Source of the DNA: a virus
Length of the DNA stretch: 21,747 nucleotides
Strand: one strand, 5' to 3'
IMG/VR virus record: IMGVR_UViG_3300050138_000366
Location: 1-21,747 of that record
The position numbers and the translations under genes are program-made. Shown here one piece after another: positions 12,961 to 19,802 of this stretch (the stretch's first letter is position 1; each line of letters begins with the position of its first letter). A model generated the notes under the pieces. The model worked only from the letters and a program-made list of their open reading frames with translations. It had not been told where the DNA came from and did not search any database.

Positions 12961-15147
12961 ATGGATTTCCCAGAGATTGCGCGCACAGCCCTTTTGCACT
13001 CAGAGCGCATTTGCTCAGAGCTGTTCCCGCTCGGTAAAAAGCGCGGAAGAGAATTTGTCGTTGGCGATATATATGGCAATGCCGGGGATTCCCTGAGCGT
13101 GAACCTGTCGTCCGGTATCTGGAAGGATTTTAGCAACGGGGCGGAAAAGGGGGGCGATCTTACCTCCTTGGTGGCTGCCGCCAAGAGCATAAGCCAGTCC
13201 GAAGCGGCTGAGTTTATAGAATCAAGGTACGGAACCAGTAATTATACACCTGCCACTACACGCCTCCAAGAAGAATTTGAGCCGATTTACCCTGCCATCG
13301 ACCCACCGGATTCGGCTTTCTCTCATTCTGGATACGGAGAACCGACTAATATCTACGCTTATTACCGGCAAGATAAATCCCTATCCAATTTTATTTGCCG
13401 GTTTGATATTCGCGGCCAAAAAACCTTCCTGCCATTGAGCTACGGGAAAATAAGTAATGCGGTGGGGTGGCATTGGAAGCAATTGCCAGCGCCGCGCATA
13501 TTGTATGGCCTCGAAAACCTACCGGAATTAGGGCAGATTTGTATTGTGGAGGGCGAGAAAGCGGCGGATGCTGCTGCCAAGCTATTGTCCGATATGTGCG
13601 TCCTGACATGGCCGGGTGGAGCACAGGGGATCAGTAAGATCGACTGGTCGCCACTATTCAGTAAAAAATACGATGTGCTGCTATGGCCGGACAATGATGA
13701 ACCCGGCAAGGAGGCCATGCAGAAAATTGCGGCTATCCTAATTAATGAGGTGGCGAGCGTATCCGTTCTCGACGTGTCATTACTGGCTCCAAAGGATGAC
13801 GCAGCGGATTGGAATAAAACATCCGAGGAGCTACAGAAATTTATCGCCGCCAATAGCAAGCCCGTTGTTTTTCCAGAACCGGCCAAGCCGAAAAAACACA
13901 TCACCAGCGATGGAGACATAAATCCACTCAACATACCTGGCCTGATTGGCGATACCGTGCGCTGGATAGTGGCAACCGCCGACCAGCCTCGACCGGACAT
14001 TGCCCTGCTCAATACCATTTCCTTTGCCGGAGCTGTATTCGGCAGGCGCTACGAATCGCCGCGTCGGACACGTAGCAATATATATATGGTAGCCACAGCT
14101 GATACCGGAGCTGGAAAAAATCATCCGAGGCAGATGATTACCAAATTAGCTATAGCCGCTGGCTTATCGGACTATCTTGGTGGGAACTCTATTCGTTCCG
14201 ACACCGGAATGTTACGGGGGCTCATGAATAATGGCAGTCAGCTATTGATGCTCGATGAATTTGGCCAGTTCTTACGCGCCCTGCATGATCCAAAAATGGT
14301 CCATTACCGGAATATCATGCGTACATTCCTTACTCTCTATTCCGATTCCAACAGCATATACAACCACGGCGATTATGCTGACCCGAAGGCAAAGACCATA
14401 AAGATACACGCTCCCAACCTCTGCATATTTGGCACCACCACAGAATCAGAATATATCCCTGCGCTGCGTAAATCATCCATTGAAAGCGGGGAACTAAACA
14501 GGTTTATCGTTCTCCCCATGGATTCCGGGAAAATGTATCCGCTGCGGGAATCCCCATCGCAAAATATACCAGAATCTCTATTAGAGGGGTGGCAAAAATT
14601 CGCACCCAGCAAGTCCGATAAGATTGGCATCATCGTAAATAATGATACGATCCTTCCGCAACCGGAAATGATCGAGTGGGGTGAATGCGATGATGCGGCA
14701 TATAAGCTTCGTTGCGAGCAGGAGGACATCAGATGCAGTAACCTTGCCACTAAATCACTGTGGGGCCGTCTCTATGAAAATACCATAAAGATAGCCATGA
14801 TTCTGTCTATAGGATCGACCGAGGGGGATGCGCCCATATTCCTGCCAGAGAGCTGGGCCATAGCCGAGTCTATTGTCCGTGCGTCAGTAAAATACATGGA
14901 GAGCCTTGCAGAGAGTCACATGGCTGAAAACGAATATGAGGCGCTGGTACAGGAAATGCACAACTTTATAAAATCCGGCAAGGGTGTGGATAAGACGGCC
15001 ATTACCCGCAGATTCCAGCGCATAGATAGTAAAAAGAGGGACGACATTTTACGCACCCTTGTAGATCAGGATGCCATCATTGCCGTAATTACCATGAGTG
15101 AATCAGGAGCGGGACGTAAAAAGACTATTTACCAGTCAGTGAAATAA
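12961..15147 (+). CDS. TOPRIM primase fused to P-loop helicase (phage replicative primase-helicase)
   Basis: 728 residues. The N-terminal domain has the primase-like SGIWKDFSNGAEKGGDL (51-67) but no zinc-binding cysteines. A TOPRIM domain follows: VEGEKAADAAAK (196-207, E198) and the DxD-type LLWPDNDEPGKEA (240-252, D244/D246). From about residue 325 there is a DUF3987-like P-loop domain: Walker A TADTGAGKNHP (379-389) and Walker B LLMLDE (428-433). It should synthesise primers and unwind the phage origin. The residue after the Walker A Lys is N387 instead of Ser/Thr. Start ATG 12961 has CGGAG 9 nt upstream. It follows the RHH gene; direct repeats lie just beyond the stop. Confidence 0.9.
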   Translation: MDFPEIARTALLHSERICSELFPLGKKRGREFVVGDIYGNAGDSLSVNLSSGIWKDFSNGAEKGGDLTSLVAAAKSISQSEAAEFIESRYGTSNYTPATTRLQEEFEPIYPAIDPPDSAFSHSGYGEPTNIYAYYRQDKSLSNFICRFDIRGQKTFLPLSYGKISNAVGWHWKQLPAPRILYGLENLPELGQICIVEGEKAADAAAKLLSDMCVLTWPGGAQGISKIDWSPLFSKKYDVLLWPDNDEPGKEAMQKIAAILINEVASVSVLDVSLLAPKDDAADWNKTSEELQKFIAANSKPVVFPEPAKPKKHITSDGDINPLNIPGLIGDTVRWIVATADQPRPDIALLNTISFAGAVFGRRYESPRRTRSNIYMVATADTGAGKNHPRQMITKLAIAAGLSDYLGGNSIRSDTGMLRGLMNNGSQLLMLDEFGQFLRALHDPKMVHYRNIMRTFLTLYSDSNSIYNHGDYADPKAKTIKIHAPNLCIFGTTTESEYIPALRKSSIESGELNRFIVLPMDSGKMYPLRESPSQNIPESLLEGWQKFAPSKSDKIGIIVNNDTILPQPEMIEWGECDDAAYKLRCEQEDIRCSNLATKSLWGRLYENTIKIAMILSIGSTEGDAPIFLPESWAIAESIVRASVKYMESLAESHMAENEYEALVQEMHNFIKSGKGVDKTAITRRFQRIDSKKRDDILRTLVDQDAIIAVITMSESGAGRKKTIYQSVK

Positions 15148-15164
15148 TAAGAGATCTACGGAAT

Positions 15165-15210
15165 CTTAGCCCATACAATAAATCCCTTAGCCCATACAAT
15201 CAAGGCTTAG
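15165..15210. repeat. 15-bp direct repeats at 21-bp period after the primase-helicase
   Basis: CTTAGCCCATACAAT occurs at 15165-15179 and again, identically, at 15186-15200 (period 21, two helical turns). A partial third copy (CTTAG-x-CC) starts at 15206. They fill the convergent gap between the primase-helicase stop and the 57-aa gene end. The spacing fits a protein-binding array, iteron-like or operator. No hairpin terminator is present here. Confidence 0.7.
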
Positions 15211-15380
15211 TCCGGTTGGGTTGCTGAATCCTTATTTGAGTGCTTTTTAGCCGCATTCCAAGCATCCTGCCATACAAGATAATCCGGGGCTGCATCTTCG
15301 CTCATCTGCCATTCTTTTTTATAGGCATCATAAGCCTTTTGACACGCTTGTTTATTCGACAGCTTATCTGGTTGGGTCAT
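15207..15380 (-). CDS. Small acidic/aromatic protein (57 aa)
   Basis: MTQPDKLSNKQACQKAYDAY..., with a Trp-rich helical core (KEWQMSEDAAPDYLVWQDAW). It joins the upstream 120-aa gene by an ATGA overlap. Interestingly its first five residues (MTQPD) match those of the 19315-19473 product. Its stop lies inside the partial third direct repeat. Function unknown. Confidence 0.7.
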   Translation of the reverse strand: MTQPDKLSNKQACQKAYDAYKKEWQMSEDAAPDYLVWQDAWNAAKKHSNKDSATQPD

Positions 15381-15739
15381 AAAGAATCCTCATGTTCTTT
15401 TTGCTTATCTCGAAAATGCCATGATTGTATAAAGGCTGTTTCAGTCCATCCCATATCGCAAACGTCATCTTCTCCTGACCAGCATAGTTTTGTTGGCTGC
15501 ATAATCGACCAGCCATCCCGATCATAGTCATAGGTGAGTCGGATGCCATCACTGGCACGTACTGATTCCTGATCTATCTCTATAAACTTTACGCCACAGG
15601 TGGAAATATTCGGATAGGTTGGCTCTATGGAAATGGTGTCGCCACGGCGCGTGATATGCACGTTATTAGGGCTATCTCCGTACTCGGATTCCCTGATTTT
15701 CTCGTACTTCACTGATTTATTGATCGGGGAATCAGGCAT
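15377..15739 (-). CDS. 120-aa phage protein of unknown function
   Basis: ATG 15739 has a GGAG site 6 nt upstream and is preferred over 15766. The product (MPDSPINKSVKYEKIRESEY...) is a beta-rich soluble protein with ISIEPTYPNISTCGVKFIEI and an acidic CxxxxGxxC-like region near the end. It overlaps both neighbours (8 nt upstream, ATGA downstream). No family recognised. Confidence 0.7.
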   Translation of the reverse strand: MPDSPINKSVKYEKIRESEYGDSPNNVHITRRGDTISIEPTYPNISTCGVKFIEIDQESVRASDGIRLTYDYDRDGWSIMQPTKLCWSGEDDVCDMGWTETAFIQSWHFRDKQKEHEDSL

Positions 15740-15875
15740 AATGAACTCCAATAATTGTCGCAACAATCATAATTAATATCCCAAAAGTACCATATCGGGC
15801 ATTCTTGCTATTTTGTGCCGCAAGAGCGCATTCTGCATAGCCCGCCAATATCCATGCTGCACATATAGTCGTCAT
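15732..15875 (-). CDS. Small 47-aa membrane protein
   Basis: MTTICAAWILAGYAECALAA..., with two hydrophobic stretches (about residues 4-20 and 29-44) and a short polar bend, QNSKNARYG. It is likely an inner-membrane protein. Joined upstream by ATGA and overlapping the next gene by 8 nt. Unknown role; such tiny membrane proteins are common in phage early regions. Confidence 0.65.
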   Translation of the reverse strand: MTTICAAWILAGYAECALAAQNSKNARYGTFGILIMIVATIIGVHYA

Positions 15876-16138
15876 TTCTCGGTTTCCGTATTGTTCGTAG
15901 ATTGCTCGTATTCAGCAAGAAAATTATAAGCAACATTAGCACTTCCCATCATCCTTATGGCAGATTTTATAGCCTTATCATTGCCATAATCATCTTTTTC
16001 GCCAGTTATACTGGATTCGTAAAGCGCAACCATAGACTGTATTTTATTTATATCGACATCAGGGATGCATTCATGAACTGGGTGCATTCCTAGAGCATGT
16101 TGAAAAGCGGTTTCGTTCTTTATTTTTATTTCAGTCAT
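15872..16138 (-). CDS. 88-aa phage protein, unknown function
   Basis: MTEIKIKNETAFQHALGMHP... The protein is charged and soluble, with a helical C-terminal half (AIRMMGSANVAYNFLAEYEQ) and a Glu/Thr/Asn-rich tail. It ends by ATGA into the membrane-protein gene. No family recognised. Confidence 0.65.
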   Translation of the reverse strand: MTEIKIKNETAFQHALGMHPVHECIPDVDINKIQSMVALYESSITGEKDDYGNDKAIKSAIRMMGSANVAYNFLAEYEQSTNNTETEK

Positions 16139-16154
16139 ACGCTGGTCACTTTCT

Positions 16155-16295
16155 TCATTTTAGTAAATATCTAGCGGTCTGCACCAATACGAACGCCGCC
16201 ACACAAGCTACAGAAAACCCATTTGAGAACCCCGATCTATAGGCGTTCTTTTCTGAATCAATCTCCGCTAATTCTTGCTCATTTAAAGGGCGCAT
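16155..16295 (-). CDS. Small 46-aa single-TM protein
   Basis: MRPLNEQELAEIDSEKNAYR followed by one hydrophobic segment (about residues 25-40, FSVACVAAFVLVQ) and a short basic tail. N-terminal cytoplasmic helix plus membrane anchor. No good ribosome site in the 21-nt gap after the upstream gene. Function unknown. Confidence 0.6.
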   Translation of the reverse strand: MRPLNEQELAEIDSEKNAYRSGFSNGFSVACVAAFVLVQTARYLLK

Positions 16296-16316
16296 AAATA
16301 CTCGATATTATCTCGG

Positions 16317-16502
16317 TTAATCTTCTTTATGTTGCCAATGCGGAAGTTCCGCCCGTAACAACTCTAAATAATCAGCGCACAAGCAATGGTCACTCCTAAA
16401 CTCTCGTTTATATCCGCCTATGATCTCACTGGAACCTTGCGGGTATTCACGAAGATGCTTAATAAGGCGGTCTAGTTCTTTTGGGGTCGCGGCGATTGTC
16501 AT
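16317..16502 (-). CDS. 61-aa protein, unknown function
   Basis: MTIAATPKELDRLIKHLREYP..., a helical N-terminal half and a Cys-containing DHCLCADYLELLRAELPHW segment. Separated by 15 nt from the upstream gene stop. The ribosome site is weak. No family recognised. Confidence 0.6.
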   Translation of the reverse strand: MTIAATPKELDRLIKHLREYPQGSSEIIGGYKREFRSDHCLCADYLELLRAELPHWQHKED

Positions 16503-16517
16503 ATCAATAAATACTTG

Positions 16518-16787
16518 TTATGCCGCTTCGTAAGTCATCTCGAAAATATCTGGTTTGCATGGGTAAATCTCACCCTTTACGCCACAGATAACGTAATCGC
16601 CGCTCTCAGCTCGCATAATGCCCTCAAGGGTTTTTATATCAGCATGACCGCCTACAGGAGGCTTCCCGCCCTCAAGGTGCAAGATAACGTCACCGTAAGA
16701 AACTCGGTTCATAAACCAGTCAGGTATATGATCGTGGCCTAGCTTGAAGGCTTCAATAACTACTGGCTTTTTACGATAGTTTGGCAT
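16518..16787 (-). CDS. Conserved-type phage protein with KPVVIEA / YPCKPDIF motifs (89 aa)
   Basis: The ribosome site TAGGGGG sits directly against the ATG at 16793 but six bases before the ATG at 16787, so the second is the real start (MPNYRKKPVVIEAFKL). The protein ends with the hallmark segment GDYVICGVKGEIYPCKPDIF-(E)-x-TYE, which recurs in small phage proteins of unknown function. The middle, HADIKTLEGIMRAESGDYVI, is typical too. No catalytic motif. It is the gene just downstream (on the minus strand) of a tRNA-like element. Confidence 0.75.
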   Translation of the reverse strand: MPNYRKKPVVIEAFKLGHDHIPDWFMNRVSYGDVILHLEGGKPPVGGHADIKTLEGIMRAESGDYVICGVKGEIYPCKPDIFEMTYEAA

Positions 16788-16850
16788 TGGCATCCCCCTA
16801 AGTGGACTGATGGTTATTACGGTTACTCAAACTCGGTTTCAGTGTTTAGT

Positions 16851-16919
16851 GTGACGGGGGCAATGGACTCGAACCATTACTCCTTCGGATTGCTAGCTTG
16901 CTACCTAGTCCCCCGTCAC
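16851..16919 (-). other. tRNA-like structure (acceptor stem and T-arm, no recognisable anticodon arm)
   Basis: On the minus strand a perfect 10-bp inverted repeat (GTGACGGGGG at one end, CCCCCGTCAC at the other) encloses AATGG-TTCGAGT-CCATT, a textbook T-arm placed one base before the 3' acceptor-like strand. A GGTAGC D-loop-like motif follows the 5' strand. The interior is only ~28 bases between the 5' strand and the T-arm, too short for a normal D-arm plus anticodon arm, and I could find no 5-bp stem with a 7-base loop. It may be a decayed tRNA, a tRNA mimic or an att-type relic. Confidence 0.5.
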
Positions 16920-16994
16920 TAATCATTAGCGGAATTGCACCACCCCTTCAGAGATACGTCTGATGCTCGCTGTGAGCTTATGATTATCTCAAAT

Positions 16995-17213
16995 TCAGTT
17001 TGCTATATCTTCGTATCTCGGTTCTTTTGCCTTGTCGTCCACCACTGGCCTGATCTTCAAAGCCCGCAGCACCGTATTACCTGGCGTTGCTTCCCCGCGC
17101 ACGATCTTATATACATGCCCGTATGCCAGCCCCTTCTTTTCCGCCCACTTCTTTATGCTCCCCGCTTTGAAGCCTAAATCCGATATGCGTTGTCTAACTT
17201 CAATCAATGTCAT
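16995..17213 (-). CDS. Small HTH transcription regulator (repressor/Cro-like, 72 aa)
   Basis: MTLIEVRQRISDLGFKAGSI..., where residues ~19-52 form a helix-turn-helix: AEKKGLAYGHVYKIVRGEATPG gives the recognition helix region, followed by NTVLRALKI. A short charged tail follows. No C-terminal oligomerisation domain, so it is Cro-sized. It has its own sigma-70-like promoter with no ribosome site (predicted leaderless), and GATTACC-type repeats flank the -35, suggesting auto-control. It faces no divergent gene and transcription runs with its neighbours. Confidence 0.75.
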   Translation of the reverse strand: MTLIEVRQRISDLGFKAGSIKKWAEKKGLAYGHVYKIVRGEATPGNTVLRALKIRPVVDDKAKEPRYEDIAN

Positions 17214-17219
17214 AAAAGC

Positions 17220-17248
17220 ACTATAGGGTAATCAAAAGCAATGGTCAA
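17220..17248 (-). promoter_or_regulatory. Promoter of the HTH regulator, leaderless
   Basis: On the minus strand: TTGACC (17248-17243), 17-nt spacer, TATAGT (17225-17220). The ATG at 17213 begins 7 nt after the -10, so transcription should start on or next to the start codon. No Shine-Dalgarno is visible, in line with a leaderless mRNA. The hexamers are the same pair as in the promoter at 5989-6018. Confidence 0.75.
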
Positions 17249-17266
17249 TAACTTTATTCGGTAATC
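17227..17266. repeat. GGTAATC operator-like direct repeats around the -35 box
   Basis: GGTAATC at 17227-17233 (in the spacer, abutting the -10) and again at 17260-17266 (upstream of the -35), 33 bp apart, about three helical turns. They bracket the -35 box at 17243-17248, so a protein bound at both could block the promoter. The adjacent HTH protein is the obvious candidate ligand, which is inference. Confidence 0.5.
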
Positions 17267-17279
17267 TTGTGAGCAATCG

Positions 17280-17807
17280 TTACTCGCTCGTGGCTAGATC
17301 GTTTAGCAAAGCAAATTCCCCAAAGTGTGCAATGGCTGCTTTGTTGTAAGCCTCTGCCGCTTTTATCTCATCAGAGAAAAGCCCGATGTGATGGGATTTA
17401 TTATTTATCTTCATTTGAACAGTAAATTTATTATTGTTCTTATCCCAACACACGCCTTTATATTTGCTGCTCGTCGGCCTACCAAATATCTGAACAGTTT
17501 TTCTAGCGTTGCCTCTATTTTGACTGCGTGTGGCAAGCCGCAGGTTGCATTTGCGATTATCCAGACCATCACCGTTGATATGGTCAATTAGAAATCCAGC
17601 AGGAACATCCCCAAAAATGAAGTTGTGCATACAAAGAAGTCTTTGGCGCTTCTTCCCTGGTTGCCACTGGCTCTTCCCGGCATAAAATTTGCTGTACCCT
17701 TTATAAGCATACCATTTATGGGCGGATACTTTTTCAAAGTCCTCAGCATCAATGATGGCGTACATACCTCTAGTTAGCGTTATACGGCTCGTCAGGTCGT
17801 TGGTCAT
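17280..17807 (-). CDS. HNH endonuclease with AP2 DNA-binding domain
   Basis: 175 residues. HNH motif: MHNFIFG (H61), LIDHINGDGLDNRKCNLR (D75/H76, N84, N88), then AP2 domain at about 115-168 (SKYKGVCWDKNNNKFTVQM, then HIGLFSDEIKAAEAYNKAA). This is the typical layout of phage free-standing HNH homing-type endonucleases. It would nick or cut DNA at a site recognised by AP2. It overlaps the upstream 95-aa gene by ATGA. No intron is evident next to it. Confidence 0.9.
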   Translation of the reverse strand: MTNDLTSRITLTRGMYAIIDAEDFEKVSAHKWYAYKGYSKFYAGKSQWQPGKKRQRLLCMHNFIFGDVPAGFLIDHINGDGLDNRKCNLRLATRSQNRGNARKTVQIFGRPTSSKYKGVCWDKNNNKFTVQMKINNKSHHIGLFSDEIKAAEAYNKAAIAHFGEFALLNDLATSE

Positions 17808-18091
17808 TGCTTCACCTTTAGAGTTTTTATTGTACGCACTATTCTTATTTTCTTATACTTGGTCATAAGCGCCTCATAGACTTTGTTAAGCTCTGTTTCT
17901 CCACGTTCCTGCGTAGGGACAAAACAATATTTTCCAGATTTTAATAGCAGAGACCATGTGCCGCAATAATCCGCGTCTGATTTATAGTCAGTGCTTATCT
18001 CGGAAAATTCCCAATAATTGCCAAAGCCGTTTTTTCTCATAATGGCAAATTGGCTATTTTGGAGTTCAACTAATTTTAGTATTATTGTCAT
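17804..18091 (-). CDS. 95-aa phage protein, unknown function
   Basis: MTIILKLVELQNSQFAIMRK..., then aromatic beta-type NYWEFSEISTDY and a basic helical tail (KYKKIRIVRTIKTLKVK). Connected by ATGA overlaps to both neighbours. A small DNA- or RNA-binding role is possible from the basic tail but nothing specific is recognised. Confidence 0.65.
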   Translation of the reverse strand: MTIILKLVELQNSQFAIMRKNGFGNYWEFSEISTDYKSDADYCGTWSLLLKSGKYCFVPTQERGETELNKVYEALMTKYKKIRIVRTIKTLKVKQ

Positions 18092-18249
18092 TTCTTGACT
18101 CCCGGTCTAGTTATCACGCCAAGATTGGCAAGCGTCCTAAGCATTTCGCCAATTGCTTCTGGCACACCAAAAACGCCCGGTGCAGCACCGTTGAATGCTT
18201 TGACAGCAAGAGCATTTTCTTCGTCATTAAGCGGCTTCCATTTGCTCAT
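18088..18249 (-). CDS. Small 53-aa phage protein
   Basis: MSKWKPLNDEENALAVKAFN..., with a Gly/Pro-rich middle (GAAPGVFGVPEAIGEML) and a basic end (VITRPGVKK). Coupled by ATGA at both ends, which is the main support for it being real. Function unknown. Confidence 0.65.
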   Translation of the reverse strand: MSKWKPLNDEENALAVKAFNGAAPGVFGVPEAIGEMLRTLANLGVITRPGVKK

Positions 18250-18611
18250 TTTCCCTCCGATATAGGGACAGTAGGTCGGTTGTTACTACTTTCAGCTTTA
18301 GATAGGGTAATCGTCTGCTCACGCCATGCCTTATCGAAAGCATACATAGCTTCGCTTGGCGTTTTGCCGAACCCTGCCACGCCCGTTGCAAGGTCAGCAC
18401 CGAACAGAGCGCACCACATATCCCCGTCTGGATATAAATCGGGCTTGAAGATTACGCAGGGGCGCTGGAGTTCGTAGGCAGCGTTTATAAATTCGGTTTT
18501 GATTGCGTCTACCTGCCAACTTATATCAAAGGAATTTCGCAACATTCCCTCAATATCGGGCATATGAAATTTACTTCTAACTGCGTCATAAACTTCTTGA
18601 GAATAGCTCAT
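18246..18611 (-). CDS. 121-aa phage protein with WCALFG / GVAGFG motifs
   Basis: MSYSQEVYDAVRSKFHMPDI..., then YELQRPCVIFKPDLYPDGDMW and WCALFGADLATGVAGFGKTP, a pattern I recall from small proteins of other phages (DGVAGFGDSP-type) without known function. The C-terminus is disordered. Joined by ATGA to both neighbours. Confidence 0.7.
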   Translation of the reverse strand: MSYSQEVYDAVRSKFHMPDIEGMLRNSFDISWQVDAIKTEFINAAYELQRPCVIFKPDLYPDGDMWCALFGADLATGVAGFGKTPSEAMYAFDKAWREQTITLSKAESSNNRPTVPISEGK

Positions 18612-19324
18612 TTTATACCGCCTTCTATTTCAGTTGGGTTGCATGTCTTACAGTGAGCCGTATTATCAGCGCCAAGCATCCAGCAATCACAGGCATCAAG
18701 TTTTTCTTGTCGCCGCTTTTCCTCATCGGCCATAGCTTGAGGTGTTTTGGAATATCCCTTTCGCTTTGCCATATCAGCTATGGATTCCCGCTTGGGTGCA
18801 TTCATGCCAAGCTGTATTGCAACATCGACCACTTCCACGACGTAATCGGGCATGAAGTCGGTGCTATCCAGCACATGCAATAGTGCAGACCTGATTTTCT
18901 GAGCTTCGAGGGAGGGCTTAACCTCTTTCCATTTATCAGTGATATGCGGGTACTCAACCGGCTGGTCGGATGACGGCCCGCACTTAATGCAAGTCTCGCC
19001 GTTGCTGATCTCGTCGCATTCGCATTCAAGTTCACCCACCACCGGCTCCGGTTGCTGGGACAAACGCAAATAGTCCCGCGTCATCTCAATGCGAAGCTGG
19101 CACTCAAGCGATAAGCTCTTGAACTCGTCGCTGGCTATTACCTTATCAAGGCGGTTCGCCATGATCTCGTTACCCGAAATCTCACGCTGTTTCTCATTGG
19201 CCAACGCCTCAAGCTTCTCGAAATCGCTGGATGAAATAGCGCGGATGGAAATCCCGTTCAGTTGCAAAACGCCTAGCGCATCCCTGGTGAGGGTTAAACC
19301 ATTCAGCGATTCGTTTAACGGCAT
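18608..19324 (-). CDS. 238-aa phage protein with two cysteine clusters, unknown function
   Basis: ATG 19324 has GGGAG about 11 nt upstream and overlaps the previous gene by 10 nt. An upstream ATG at 19342 would overlap further and has no such site. The N-terminal half is helical (DFEKLEALANEKQ...). Two Cys sets (C-x-C...C-x2-C in about 100-115, CECDEISNGETCIKC, and CDCWMLGADNTAHCKTC near the end) suggest two zinc sites. The middle is charged and helical. No enzyme motif. ATGA overlap with the next gene. Confidence 0.65.
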   Translation of the reverse strand: MPLNESLNGLTLTRDALGVLQLNGISIRAISSSDFEKLEALANEKQREISGNEIMANRLDKVIASDEFKSLSLECQLRIEMTRDYLRLSQQPEPVVGELECECDEISNGETCIKCGPSSDQPVEYPHITDKWKEVKPSLEAQKIRSALLHVLDSTDFMPDYVVEVVDVAIQLGMNAPKRESIADMAKRKGYSKTPQAMADEEKRRQEKLDACDCWMLGADNTAHCKTCNPTEIEGGIK

Positions 19325-19473
19325 ATGGCGACAGGCTCCCATTTCTTCGTTTTTAGATTGTATTCAGATAGGACTTTGCCAAGCGGCATTGTTTCGCCAA
19401 CCCGGTAAATCTTATCCTGAGAAGTTGGATAACCTGTAGGATGGTTTCTGATGCTCGTATCGGGTTGGGTCAT
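19315..19473 (-). CDS. Small 52-aa protein beginning MTQPD
   Basis: MTQPDTSIRNHPTGYPTSQD, then KIYRVGETMPLGKVLSEYNL and a basic end. Its first five codons resemble the start of the 15207-15380 gene at protein and DNA level, although the rest differs. Coupled to the 110-aa gene upstream by ATGA. Function unknown. Confidence 0.65.
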   Translation of the reverse strand: MTQPDTSIRNHPTGYPTSQDKIYRVGETMPLGKVLSEYNLKTKKWEPVAICR

Positions 19474-19802
19474 GGCTTCCTCTTTGGTCGATCGGTATAA
19501 TCTAAATAAGGCTCTGGCCCATACCCGGCGATAATTTCAGCGTGACGCAATATATCTTCTGATGCCATGCATCTGCCTCCGCCCTTCATAGCCTGCTCTG
19601 TCTGCAAATGACACGTTGGCACAAGTTCCATATAGCCATTGATAAAAACCGCCGTATGATAGAGATACCAACGTTTACGTCTTGCCCCTATGAAGTGAGG
19701 GGAGCGTATTAAGTCGCCGGGATAGATTGGCCTGTTATTAGCATCGAATAATTCTCCCGGCTTTTTCCACCAAGGATTATCTCCGCTGATGTTCGTGTTC
19801 AT
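19470..19802 (-). CDS. 110-aa phage protein with PGDLIRSPHF and GYGPEPYLDYTDRP segments
   Basis: ATG 19802 lies in an ATGA overlap with the 56-aa gene upstream, which settles the start (an upstream GTG is not needed). It contains NRPIYPGDLIRSPHFIGARR and WYLYHTAVFINGY, a pattern I recall in phage proteins of unknown function. It ends in a Pro/Lys tail. A likely small beta-barrel fold; no catalytic motif seen. Confidence 0.7.
   Translation of the reverse strand: MNTNISGDNPWWKKPGELFDANNRPIYPGDLIRSPHFIGARRKRWYLYHTAVFINGYMELVPTCHLQTEQAMKGGGRCMASEDILRHAEIIAGYGPEPYLDYTDRPKRKP

Noticed and set aside
13440-14018. Long antisense frame opposite the primase-helicase
   Set aside because: Antisense to the TOPRIM domain, low-quality composition (Ser/Cys-rich) and no start signal.
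16851-16919. A functional canonical tRNA gene
   Set aside because: Too short, with no anticodon stem of five pairs and a 7-base loop and a mismatch at the end of the acceptor. Kept only as tRNA-like.
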